Shown: positions 1 to 6,090 of the stretch, piece by piece
Layout: each line of letters begins with the position of its first letter
Numbering within the stretch: position 1 is the stretch's first letter
From: Planctomycetota bacterium
GTDB taxonomy: Bacteria; Planctomycetota; Planctomycetia; Planctomycetales; Planctomycetaceae
NCBI GenBank assembly: GCA_026692825.1
Contig: JAPLOC010000912.1
Coordinates: forward strand, 1-6,692
DNA length: 6,692 nucleotides
Direction of reading: 5' to 3'
Notes under the pieces: generated by a model
The model's database searches: none
Told to the model about the DNA's origin: nothing
What the model saw: only the letters and a program-made list of their open reading frames with translations
Program-made: the position numbers and the translations under genes

Positions 1-52
1 GCGACACGAGGCAGGCCACGACGGAGATGAGCAATGGCATTCGGTGCGACAT
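1..52 (-). CDS. N-terminus of an exported protein (partial, minus strand)
   Basis: Read on the minus strand, an ATG at 52-50 opens a frame that begins MSHRMPLLISVVACLVS and leaves the window. An AGGAG ribosome binding site lies seven bases upstream of the ATG (complement of about 60-64). The peptide has a short N-region with an arginine and a histidine, then a hydrophobic core, as in a Sec signal peptide. VVAC could be a lipobox, but the core is short and the protein may be a plain secreted or membrane-anchored one. Only 17 codons are visible, so no family can be assigned. The gene is divergent from everything to its right. Confidence 0.55.
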   Translation of the reverse strand, partial: MSHRMPLLISVVACLVS

Positions 53-192
53 GTTGGGGCTCCTGGACTCCATTCGGTGATGTTCCCAATTCGACACCAG
101 TGTAGCGTGCGCCGACTCGATTGGCCCCCAGCCGCCGTAGACTCCACGCAGCCGACTGGTTCGCGCCCACCGGCATCGGCCGGCACCCCGCT
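53..192. other. GC-rich spacer between the divergent gene and leader copy 1
   Basis: This stretch holds the upstream region of the minus-strand gene. Frames that are open here carry no recognisable protein, and the proline/arginine/serine-rich translations are typical of non-coding GC-rich DNA. Nothing else was recognised. Confidence 0.4.
99..104 (-). promoter_or_regulatory. possible -10 element of the minus-strand gene
   Basis: The complement reads TACACT, four of six matches to TATAAT, placed to give a leader of about 40 nt before the ATG at 52. No convincing -35 box is seen at the usual spacing, so this is a weak call. Confidence 0.25.
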
Positions 193-440
193 CATCGCCA
201 CCCGCTCCCCGACAGGCTCCCCGGCTCGCACCCATGCGATTCCCACCCGATTTTCCTGGCGGCGACGATTCCCGGACGGTAGAATCCATTGAAAGACGCC
301 AGCACCGGACTTCACCACGAAGCCCCCAATGGCGACTCCGCCGAATCCCCCCGACCCGGCGGACCGTTTCACTGGCTGAGGAAGCTCATTACTCTGGTTC
401 TTTCTCCGGCGATGGGAAGCGGCATGACATGCGTAGGGAG
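193..440 (+). repeat. leader repeat, copy 1
   Basis: This region is repeated in the same orientation at 859-1154. By eye the two copies are roughly three-quarters identical from the CTGGCGGCG at 256 onward. Exact blocks include GGACGGTAGAATCC (274-287), GCCAGCACCGGACTTCAC (298-315) and ATGCGTAGGGAG (429-440). The similarity stops four codons into the following gene. Copy 1 lacks about 60 bp that copy 2 has at 900-960. TAGAAT (280-285) could be a -10 box. Substitutions between the copies fall at all codon positions of the frames crossing them, so this does not look like conserved protein coding. Confidence 0.8.
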
Positions 441-776
441 CGCAATCACATTTTGTGTCGTACAGCTGAGATAGTGACGGTAGCAGCATTTATCACCTGC
501 ATGATTGCTTTGCGGATCCAAAATAGTTCTGATTCGATTCCAGACAACATTGCTGGAACCAACGGCAGCACTGACAAGTTGCGATTAGGAATCGCCTTAG
601 ATGAAGCCCGTTCTTTTTACGGCGAGCATTCGCTTACTCTTGTATCGGTAACGTTTACGATGAGTTTTTACAAATTCGTAGCTCCGAATCAGCCAGAAGT
701 GGAAACGGGACTGTATTTTGCTCGCACCGACACTGGCCAGTTCGTGCTGGTGAAGATATTTGAGATTGAGCAGTAG
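429..776 (+). CDS. small single-pass membrane-anchored protein, unknown function
   Basis: This 115-residue protein belongs to no family I recognise. Residues 1-12 are basic (MRRERNH start), 13-30 form one hydrophobic segment, and 31-50 are a polar Ser/Asn/Gly-rich linker. A C-terminal domain of about 65 residues follows, rich in predicted beta-strands, with a short helix-like stretch (GIALDEARSFYG, 53-64) in front. The domain is probably outside the cytoplasmic membrane. The frame is open further upstream to an ATG at 234, but I prefer 429. It is the start shared with the second leader copy, where the equivalent frame has a TGA at 1107-1109, and GGGAAG sits nine bases upstream. The gene looks AT-richer than the flanks and may be acquired. 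A 5-bp stem (791-804) without a T-tract follows; I do not call it a terminator. Confidence 0.6.
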   Translation: MRRERNHILCRTAEIVTVAAFITCMIALRIQNSSDSIPDNIAGTNGSTDKLRLGIALDEARSFYGEHSLTLVSVTFTMSFYKFVAPNQPEVETGLYFARTDTGQFVLVKIFEIEQ

Positions 777-1000
777 TCGTTGATGCCACCACCCCAGGAG
801 GGGTCCGCCAGGGAACTCCAGGACCGCGTCTTACCCGGCCTCAGCGCGATCTCGCGATCGTGGCCACCCGCCGCCGACAATCCTCCCTGGCCCGTACCCT
901 CCTAACCGCCATCGACCACCTCTCGCTCCTCGACAAGATCCCCAGCCAGCGAAACGAGTCCCACGCGATTCATCTGGCGGCGGCAATTGCGGGACGGTAG
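770..1000 (+). pseudogene. GC-rich open frame without a start, possible gene remnant
   Basis: The frame is open from just after a TGA at 767-769 to the TAG at 998-1000. It has no ATG and no credible alternative start. From about 845 (reading RDLAIVATRRRQSSLART and onward to LLDKIPSQ) nearly every third base is G or C, as in a real GC-rich gene, and the peptide looks helical and amphipathic. I do not recognise the family. The stop codon overlaps the TAGAAT motif of leader copy 2. The corresponding part of copy 1 (193-241) is degraded and shortened. It could be the 3' end of a gene carried along when the leader unit was duplicated, or chance openness in GC-rich DNA. Confidence 0.3.
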
Positions 1001-1154
1001 AATCCGCAAACATCGCCAGCACCGGACTTCACTGCGAAGCCCCCTGGTGAGTTCGCCGCCGCGTCCCCCCGATTTGGCAGACCGTTTGACTGCCTGAAGA
1101 TGTTCATGACTCTGGTTCCTTCTCGGTGGAAAGCGGGATGAAATGCGTAGGGAG
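859..1154 (+). repeat. leader repeat, copy 2
   Basis: This is the second copy of the leader found at 193-440, offset by about 714-718 bp in the conserved 3' part. It carries the same TAGAAT motif (998-1003), the same 18-base block (1015-1032) and the same ATGCGTAGGGAG (1143-1154). It has an additional stretch at about 900-960 missing from copy 1. The leader between the putative -10 and the ATG is about 140 nt in both copies, long enough to hold a structured RNA. Confidence 0.8.
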
Positions 1155-1613
1155 TACAGTTTGCGATGGTGGAAATCGTGCGGGCGACTGCTTTCGATAG
1201 CGGCAAATGTCATTTGCTATAGGTTCCCATTCTTCTGCCCGTGGTTGTGTACGATGCCTTCGTTTTGCAAGCTGTTCAGTGGCACCTGTGTATCGGCTAT
1301 GGTTACTATGGCTGCTGCGGCGAGTGGTGGAATTTCTTTATGTGTGTGGTTGTTGCATATGGAGTTTCAGTATTACACATATTTTCGCGATGCTCATAAA
1401 GGCTTCATTGAGAGCCTCCAACGAGAAGGAGTAAGTGCAGACCGCATCTTGGTGCAAGCATTCCTAACGACGCGTCCATCGCTGGCCATCAATTTTGTAG
1501 TTGTCTGTGTCGTCATTGTGTCAGTCCTCGTGATCTGGAGTGTGCTTTCTACCTGTTATACAGGGCGCATTCCCATTTTGCCGAGGCAAAATGCCCGAGA
1601 AACCCCGCGGTAA
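1143..1613 (+). CDS. small Cys-rich membrane protein, unknown function
   Basis: This 156-residue protein is of no family known to me. It shares the start MRRE with the gene at 429 and then diverges completely. Two clear hydrophobic segments lie at about 46-72 and 115-138. The N-terminal part (14-37) is also fairly hydrophobic, so a third segment is possible. Between the two main segments is a polar loop of about 40 residues (YYTYFRDAHKGF and following). Nine cysteines are present, several near membrane segments. The start at 1143 is chosen because it matches the shared leader boundary and GGTGGAAAG lies upstream; an internal ATG at 1254 is an alternative. Base composition is AT-richer than the flanks. 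The last codons contain a perfect inverted repeat (1574-1593). Confidence 0.55.
   Translation: MRREYSLRWWKSCGRLLSIAANVICYRFPFFCPWLCTMPSFCKLFSGTCVSAMVTMAAAASGGISLCVWLLHMEFQYYTYFRDAHKGFIESLQREGVSADRILVQAFLTTRPSLAINFVVVCVVIVSVLVIWSVLSTCYTGRIPILPRQNARETPR
1574..1593. repeat. perfect inverted repeat at the 3' end of the small membrane gene
   Basis: CATTTTGCC and GGCAAAATG flank a GA dinucleotide, giving a stem of at least eight base pairs with a tight loop. An outer GGGC (1563-1566) could alternatively pair with GCCC (1593-1596). It lies within the coding end and no T-tract follows, so it is not a classical terminator. Confidence 0.6.
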
Positions 1614-1730
1614 TCGGCTCATCCGGGTCAAGCGTACCCTTGAGAGTCAGCCAGCCACGTGGCCATGGAGTTTTTGAAAGTGAGTGGTCGGACGATCATA
1701 GGCATTGACTGCCAGGAATCGCGATAGAGA

Positions 1731-1747
1731 AAGTGCGGGGCGCACTT
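1731..1747. promoter_or_regulatory. inverted repeat at the SGNH operon promoter (possible operator)
   Basis: AAGTGCG and CGCACTT flank GGG as a perfect 7-bp inverted repeat. It ends eight bases before TAATAT (1756-1761), the best -10 candidate, and so covers the position of the -35 box. That suits an operator. A hairpin in RNA from upstream transcription is the alternative. Confidence 0.4.
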
Positions 1748-1755
1748 CCATCGAG

Positions 1756-1761
1756 TAATAT
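1756..1761 (+). promoter_or_regulatory. possible -10 box for the SGNH hydrolase operon
   Basis: TAATAT stands in an AT-rich patch 45 bases before the ATG at 1807. The hexamer 17 bases upstream (GTGCGG) is a poor -35 match, so the promoter would be weak or activator-dependent. Confidence 0.35.
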
Positions 1762-1806
1762 ACCCAATTCCCAATGCGACCTGCCGCCAACTCCGGAGAT
1801 CCTTCC

Positions 1807-2952
1807 ATGCGCCGCGCGAATTCGTTTTTCACCGGTGTTTTTCTGTCCCTCCAGATCGCCGCCGCGGCTTTTGCCGGCGGGCCGATCGTCGACCCGGCGA
1901 AAGCGACCCGCGACGAGGCGGCCGGCATCGCCTGGTATGATCTCAAACTGCTGAATGTCGAAGGACGGGGGTGGACTGACACGCCGGCGTTTTTTGACCG
2001 TCTTCCCGCGAAGGCCCAGCCGGTCGTCCCCGAATCGGTCTGGGGGCTCAGCCGGCATTCGACCGGGCTGTGTGCCCGTTTCGTGACCGACTCACCGACG
2101 ATTCACGTCCGCTGGACTCTCACCAGTGCCAAACTCGAAATGCCGCACATGCCGGCGACCGGCGTCAGTGGCGTCGATCTGTACGTCAAACAGGACGGAA
2201 AATGGCGCTGGCTGGCGATTGGATTTCCTAAAGAGCAGACCTCGACCACTCAACTCGTCGGCGGGCTGGCGACCGTCGAACGGGAATACCTGTTGTACTT
2301 GCCCCTTTACAACGGTGTCTCTTCGGTCGAAATCGGGCTCCCCGCCAGGAGCCCGCTTGCCCAAGCCGACGCTTACCCGGCCGGGCACGAGAAGCCGATC
2401 GTGTTCTACGGCACCTCGATCACGCAGGGGGGTTGCGCTTCGCGCCCCGGCATGGTCCACACGGCGATTCTCGGCCGTCGCCTGAATTACCCCGTCATCA
2501 ATCTGGGATTCTCCGGCAGTGGTCGCATGGAGCCTGCCATGGGCAACCTCTTCGCCGAGCTGGACCCCGCGGTGTACGTGCTCGACTGTCTGCCGAACAT
2601 GGGGGCGGGCGAAGTCCGCGAACGGGTTGAACCGTTCGTGGCGACAGTGCGAAAGGCCCATCCGCGGACGCCGATTCTGCTGGTGGAGGACCGCAGCTAT
2701 TCCGATTCGTTTCTGGTCGAATCGAAACAGAAGCGCAACACCGACTGCCGGGCCGAACTGCGCGCCGCGTACGACCGACTGAAAACAGCGGGCGTCCCCG
2801 AACTCTACTACCTGACCGGCGACCACTTGCTGGGAGAGGACAACGAAGGGACCGTCGACAGTTCGCACCCGACCGACCTGGGCTTCATGCGCCAAGCCGA
2901 CGCGTTCGAGGCGGCCCTGCGGCCGATTTTAAAGTCGGTCAAGGGGCAATGA
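1807..2952 (+). CDS. secreted SGNH/GDSL-family hydrolase with GxDLY N-terminal domain
   Basis: This 381-residue protein is probably an extracytoplasmic esterase or deacetylase, perhaps acting on acylated carbohydrate; the substrate cannot be read from sequence. Residues 1-23 are a Sec signal peptide with cleavage expected after AFA. An N-terminal beta-domain carries the family-naming GVDLY motif (122-126; Pfam GxDLY type). The C-terminal SGNH domain (Lipase_GDSL_3 type) shows all blocks: GTSIT with nucleophile Ser204, NLGFSG with Gly234, LDCLPN with Asn264, and DSSH with Asp351 and His354. The start at 1807 is chosen over an in-frame ATG at 1774 because GGAG (1795-1798) sits eight bases before it and it opens directly into the signal peptide. 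It is followed after 3 bp by the large membrane-protein gene, so the two are very probably co-transcribed and translationally coupled. Confidence 0.93.
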   Translation: MRRANSFFTGVFLSLQIAAAAFAGGPIVDPAKATRDEAAGIAWYDLKLLNVEGRGWTDTPAFFDRLPAKAQPVVPESVWGLSRHSTGLCARFVTDSPTIHVRWTLTSAKLEMPHMPATGVSGVDLYVKQDGKWRWLAIGFPKEQTSTTQLVGGLATVEREYLLYLPLYNGVSSVEIGLPARSPLAQADAYPAGHEKPIVFYGTSITQGGCASRPGMVHTAILGRRLNYPVINLGFSGSGRMEPAMGNLFAELDPAVYVLDCLPNMGAGEVRERVEPFVATVRKAHPRTPILLVEDRSYSDSFLVESKQKRNTDCRAELRAAYDRLKTAGVPELYYLTGDHLLGEDNEGTVDSSHPTDLGFMRQADAFEAALRPILKSVKGQ

Positions 2953-2955
2953 TGT

Positions 2956-5106
2956 ATGTCATTCCTCAAGACGGCCTGGAAGAACCGCATCAGCCTGCGT
3001 GGAATCGGGTGGTGCGTGCTGCTGTTGCTGGCGGCCAGAGTCGCGGTGCTGCTGGTGGTCTACGAGACGGGGTGGGAAACCGTTTCCCGCCAGGTCTTTG
3101 AAGCGAGTTATGGGAAAATCGGCAGCGACCCCAATTGGCTGCTGACGACCGACGATGAGCAGCGCGCCAGATTCTGGGATGCCCAGATCGGCCCCCAGAG
3201 CTCGAACGCGAGTGATTCGGCGGCGGAAGTTCTCGACCGCGCCTGGTTTCTGGAGCGACAGATTCAGTCAATCCAATGGTTCCAAAGTCGCGTGCTTCCC
3301 TACGAAGTGTTTCACCAGGAAGTGGAGGATCGATTCATTGATCAACTCGTCGCATTGCGACACGATTTGGCCGAACGCGCGACGCGCCTGGCCCCGACGG
3401 ATCCCTCCACCTGGCGAGCTCGCGCTCTCTTGACGCGATCTCCGACCGATCGCATCGAGCCGGCGCAGGCGATATCGGACTATTTGTCGCGGCTCGACGA
3501 GTGCCGTCGGCACGACCCCGACAATGCTTTGTACGACTACCTCGAAGCAGATCTTCATTGGAATCACGCCGTCGACGATCCATTGGGAGATTCCCCGCAG
3601 GTGCTGGATCCCAATCGGCTCGAGGATTCCGATGCGGCGCTCCGCCGGGGAGTCGCGCGTCCGTCGCTCGCGGGTGAAACACCCAATACGCAGGCGATCG
3701 CCCTGAAGATTCATCAGTTGCCGCTCAGCAGAACCGATCGCCTGAATGTCAGATTGTTTGGGGGTGCAGGCGATCGATTCAGTGCGTTGGTCAAAATGAC
3801 GTACTGGATACTGGAACGACAAAGGGACCGGTATGAATCGCAGCAGCAGTTGGAGCGCGCGATCGACGCTATTCGCGATGTGTCAAGGCTCCGTCATCAG
3901 ATCTGCATCGGCGCATCCACCAACCTCGACGTAGTGAGGCGCATCATTCGTGCAGAGGAGCGCGCGGCGGTCGCATTGTATGACTTGAAGCGTGGCAACG
4001 ACGACCTATTGGCCGATCGCGGCCTGGAATTGCTCTACGCCGAGTTCCGCGAGAAATGGCTTTCTAGTCTTGCCATCTTGCGATTTGTCCCCGACGGGCT
4101 TGTTCAGCGGAACTCATGGCGCGGGTTTCAGTATTTCGACGAACTCAGAATTGCGAATCTGCTGGCACTGGGGGCCGCGTTGTTGTTTTGCGGGGTTATT
4201 CTAAGTTCTATCGGCTATTGGCGCGGCGATGCACAGGCACTCTCAACCAGTTGCAGCGGATGGTTGGCTTTCCCCGTATTATTTTGCGTCTGGGGACTCG
4301 CGACGTACATCCTCACCGGTTCCAAGAATGAGGACCGGGGCGTTCCCTTGGGAGTGGTGGGGCTACCGCCTGGATTGCTGGCCTTCTACTGCATTGCGAC
4401 CTATCTCGTCCGGCGGATCTGGTGCGCCGGTCCTGCGTCCCGCCGGTTTCGTTTTTCGCTGCTCGCTGCCAGCTTTGCCGCGACGATCGTGGCGACCGTA
4501 CTTTTCTTTTATTTCACTGTCGACAGAGAGTTCATTTGGGCCGAGAGTGTGAACGGATTCACGGAGCGATTGGAGTTGTCAATGCCATCGCGTGATGCCG
4601 AAAAGTGGATTTTCTCATTGGCTCGGAATCCATATATTCTCGAGGAGTTTCAGCGATGTGGAACGGAATCCGAGATTCAGCAAATCGTGCTTCCCCTCAC
4701 ATTCGTGGCATCCGCATTGATCGTCGCGGCACTTCCGTTGTTGGAGATTTCACTGCGAAATGGCGAAACCGTCGGTCAATTGATTTGGCGTCTTTACTGG
4801 TATCAAGCGGCGCGGCCGAATCCGGAAGCTGCGCTTCGTCGCGGCGCATGGTGGCGTCGCGCTGTGGTCGGAATTGGCCGCGCCGAGCGCGCGCTGGGCC
4901 TCTTTGCGATCGGACTCTACTTGGCTCTCCTGCCGATCAGTTTGGAGGCGCGGGAGTATGCCTGGCAAACGTACTACGTCAAGCCGACGACTCACGTCGA
5001 GGCCAACCCAATCGATTACTGCCGGGCCGTCGAGGAGTCCCTCGCCGATCCCGAAATTCGGCGGGAGTTGCTTGAGCGGGAGCGCGGGGACGACCAGCAA
5101 CATTGA
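2956..5106 (+). CDS. large multi-spanning membrane protein with TPR-like extracytoplasmic region
   Basis: I do not recognise a named family for this 716-residue protein. One hydrophobic segment lies near the N-terminus (about 17-36). A region of about 360 mostly helical residues follows, with two TPR-like stretches (around 137-160, ATRLAPTDPSTWRARALL; around 178-201, RRHDPDNALYDYLEADLHW). Six further membrane segments lie at about 398-420, 434-453, 470-486, 498-520, 577-598 and 645-664, and the tail is charged. The topology suggests a large helical-repeat domain outside the cytoplasmic membrane between segments 1 and 2, perhaps a scaffold for protein contacts. AAGGGG (2941-2946) inside the end of the SGNH gene serves as ribosome binding site for this ATG. 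An ATG at 2949 is out of frame. The tight spacing to the SGNH hydrolase suggests that both act at the same place. Confidence 0.88.
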   Translation: MSFLKTAWKNRISLRGIGWCVLLLLAARVAVLLVVYETGWETVSRQVFEASYGKIGSDPNWLLTTDDEQRARFWDAQIGPQSSNASDSAAEVLDRAWFLERQIQSIQWFQSRVLPYEVFHQEVEDRFIDQLVALRHDLAERATRLAPTDPSTWRARALLTRSPTDRIEPAQAISDYLSRLDECRRHDPDNALYDYLEADLHWNHAVDDPLGDSPQVLDPNRLEDSDAALRRGVARPSLAGETPNTQAIALKIHQLPLSRTDRLNVRLFGGAGDRFSALVKMTYWILERQRDRYESQQQLERAIDAIRDVSRLRHQICIGASTNLDVVRRIIRAEERAAVALYDLKRGNDDLLADRGLELLYAEFREKWLSSLAILRFVPDGLVQRNSWRGFQYFDELRIANLLALGAALLFCGVILSSIGYWRGDAQALSTSCSGWLAFPVLFCVWGLATYILTGSKNEDRGVPLGVVGLPPGLLAFYCIATYLVRRIWCAGPASRRFRFSLLAASFAATIVATVLFFYFTVDREFIWAESVNGFTERLELSMPSRDAEKWIFSLARNPYILEEFQRCGTESEIQQIVLPLTFVASALIVAALPLLEISLRNGETVGQLIWRLYWYQAARPNPEAALRRGAWWRRAVVGIGRAERALGLFAIGLYLALLPISLEAREYAWQTYYVKPTTHVEANPIDYCRAVEESLADPEIRRELLERERGDDQQH

Positions 5107-5185
5107 ATGAAGCGCGGCTCGACAGCTACGCTGTACTTGAATCGACTCTGGAGCCAAAGTCACCGAACCGTCCTGGAGAGCGGCG

Positions 5186-5965
5186 ATGAACAGCGAAGAA
5201 GAAGTCGGGATTTCCCCCCGAGAGCCGCTTCGTCTCTGGCGTCGGTGCGTCCAATTGCTGTCAGGGCTGGTCGCAATTCTGCTCCTCAGTCTGGTGACCG
5301 GATTCGCGATCCACCGATTGGGACTTGAACTCCCCCAACCGGTCGCAGGCCCCTTGATGCATGAAGGTCGGACGCCGGACGAGTGGATCGCCCAACTTCA
5401 GGAGGCGAGTGATGATCGCTCTCGAGCGGCGGCAGCCGAAGCGCTGGGATTCATGGCGCGCGAAACTCAATGGACCTACGGCGGCTTTTCGGACGTGCCG
5501 ATCTATTCCGACGAGCCGCCACAGCTCGACGCGAATGCACTCACCGCAATCGGGCGCATCGGCCCCGAGGCGAAAGCGGCGATTCCGCAATTGGAGCCGA
5601 TGTTGTCCACTGAAGTCGGCGATCGCCGAGTTGCAGTTGCCAAGACAATGCGGCTGATTGGAGCAGATCTCGAAGTGATTGTACCGGTACTCGTCGAGAT
5701 GCTGGGCCAGGAAGGCGACCACCACGCGTCGCTGGAACTGGCAGAGATCGGGAATCCCGCCGGGAAGCAAAAACTGGGTCAGGACTTAATGATTTTTCGG
5801 ACTTCGGTCGGTAGACCCCGTCAATCATGCCTATTCCAAGCGACGAACACCTGTGGATCGCGATGCGGTACGTCGACCGGAATCCCGTGCTCGCGAACTT
5901 CGGTCACTCCATTCAGCGCGGACTACCCGTCCAGATTTCGCTTCGCAACGCCGCTTGGAGTCTGA
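5186..5965 (+). CDS. membrane-anchored HEAT-repeat protein, 3' end replaced by transposase debris
   Basis: The 259-residue frame starts with a cytoplasmic arm and a single membrane anchor (about 22-42), then HEAT-type helical repeats. HEGRTPDEWIAQLQEA (59-74) and the following RSRAAAAEALGFMA form the first repeat. Further helices follow around 116-141 and 145-190 (ALTAIGRIGPEAKAAIPQLEPML and following). HEAT repeats usually mediate protein contacts. From about residue 194 the repeat pattern stops. The remaining 65 or so residues (from KQKLGQD on) are Ser/Thr/Arg/Cys-rich and read through, in the wrong frame, DNA that encodes a transposase piece. The gene is therefore probably truncated, with an artificial tail to the TGA at 5963-5965. 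GGAG (5174-5177) eight bases before the ATG supports the start. Whether the product is still functional is unknown. Confidence 0.75.
   Translation: MNSEEEVGISPREPLRLWRRCVQLLSGLVAILLLSLVTGFAIHRLGLELPQPVAGPLMHEGRTPDEWIAQLQEASDDRSRAAAAEALGFMARETQWTYGGFSDVPIYSDEPPQLDANALTAIGRIGPEAKAAIPQLEPMLSTEVGDRRVAVAKTMRLIGADLEVIVPVLVEMLGQEGDHHASLELAEIGNPAGKQKLGQDLMIFRTSVGRPRQSCLFQATNTCGSRCGTSTGIPCSRTSVTPFSADYPSRFRFATPLGV
5815..5910 (+). pseudogene. REP-associated tyrosine transposase (RAYT, Y1/IS200-like) fragment
   Basis: In the frame after the TAG at 5812-5814, the peptide MPIPSDEHLWIAMRYVDRNP and following VLANF matches the well-conserved C-terminal segment of RAYT proteins. In that family it reads roughly D-E-H-L-x5-RYVERNPVRA. 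From family knowledge, the Tyr of RYVDRNP sits where the Y1 nucleophile is expected. The HUH motif and the whole N-terminal two-thirds are absent from the window. Similarity fades after about 5900, so both ends are missing and no active transposase can be made. It overlaps the readthrough tail of the HEAT-repeat gene in another frame. Confidence 0.75.
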
Positions 5966-6021
5966 GCCGTGGGCCTGCTGACAGAAAATCCCCGAAAATT
6001 TCCCAATTTCTGGAAATCCCC

Positions 6022-6050
6022 TTGCGAACCTCTTTGGCAATTCTTAATAT
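6022..6050 (+). promoter_or_regulatory. candidate sigma-70-like promoter for the DUF5658-like gene
   Basis: TTGCGA (6022-6027) and TAATAT (6045-6050) are separated by 17 bp, each matching four of six consensus bases. Transcription would start near 6057 and give a leader of about 35 nt. A direct repeat of CTTCATG (6054-6060, 6065-6071), spaced by 11 bp, lies at the expected start site. Confidence 0.5.
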
Positions 6051-6090
6051 AGGCTTCATGTGATCTTCATGAATCTTGAGGTGGGTTGCC

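Noticed and set aside
289..474. Short frame across leader copy 1 with a peptide partly matched in copy 2
   Set aside because: It starts with TTG and has no ribosome binding site. In copy 2 the same frame is broken by a stop at 1048-1050, and changes between the copies fall at all codon positions.
791..804. ACCCC-AGGA-GGGGT hairpin after the first small membrane gene as terminator
   Set aside because: The stem is only five base pairs and no T-tract follows.
1654..1663. Palindrome GCCACGTGGC upstream of the SGNH operon
   Set aside because: It is a single 10-bp palindrome of a kind frequent in GC-rich DNA, with no promoter element or partner nearby.
2092..2895. Long minus-strand open frame of 267 codons inside the SGNH gene
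   Set aside because: It lies entirely antisense to a gene with clear catalytic motifs; long antisense frames are common in GC-rich genes. The translation shows no domain and there is no ribosome binding site.
3690..3777. CAGGCGATCG occurring twice with a further GATCGCCTG between
   Set aside because: It lies inside a well-supported coding region and is explained by common codons for Arg, Ile and Ala. There is no regular spacing or array.
4750..5163. Minus-strand frame of 137 codons at the end of the large membrane-protein gene
   Set aside because: It is antisense to the last membrane segments and charged tail, with no start signal and no recognisable domain.
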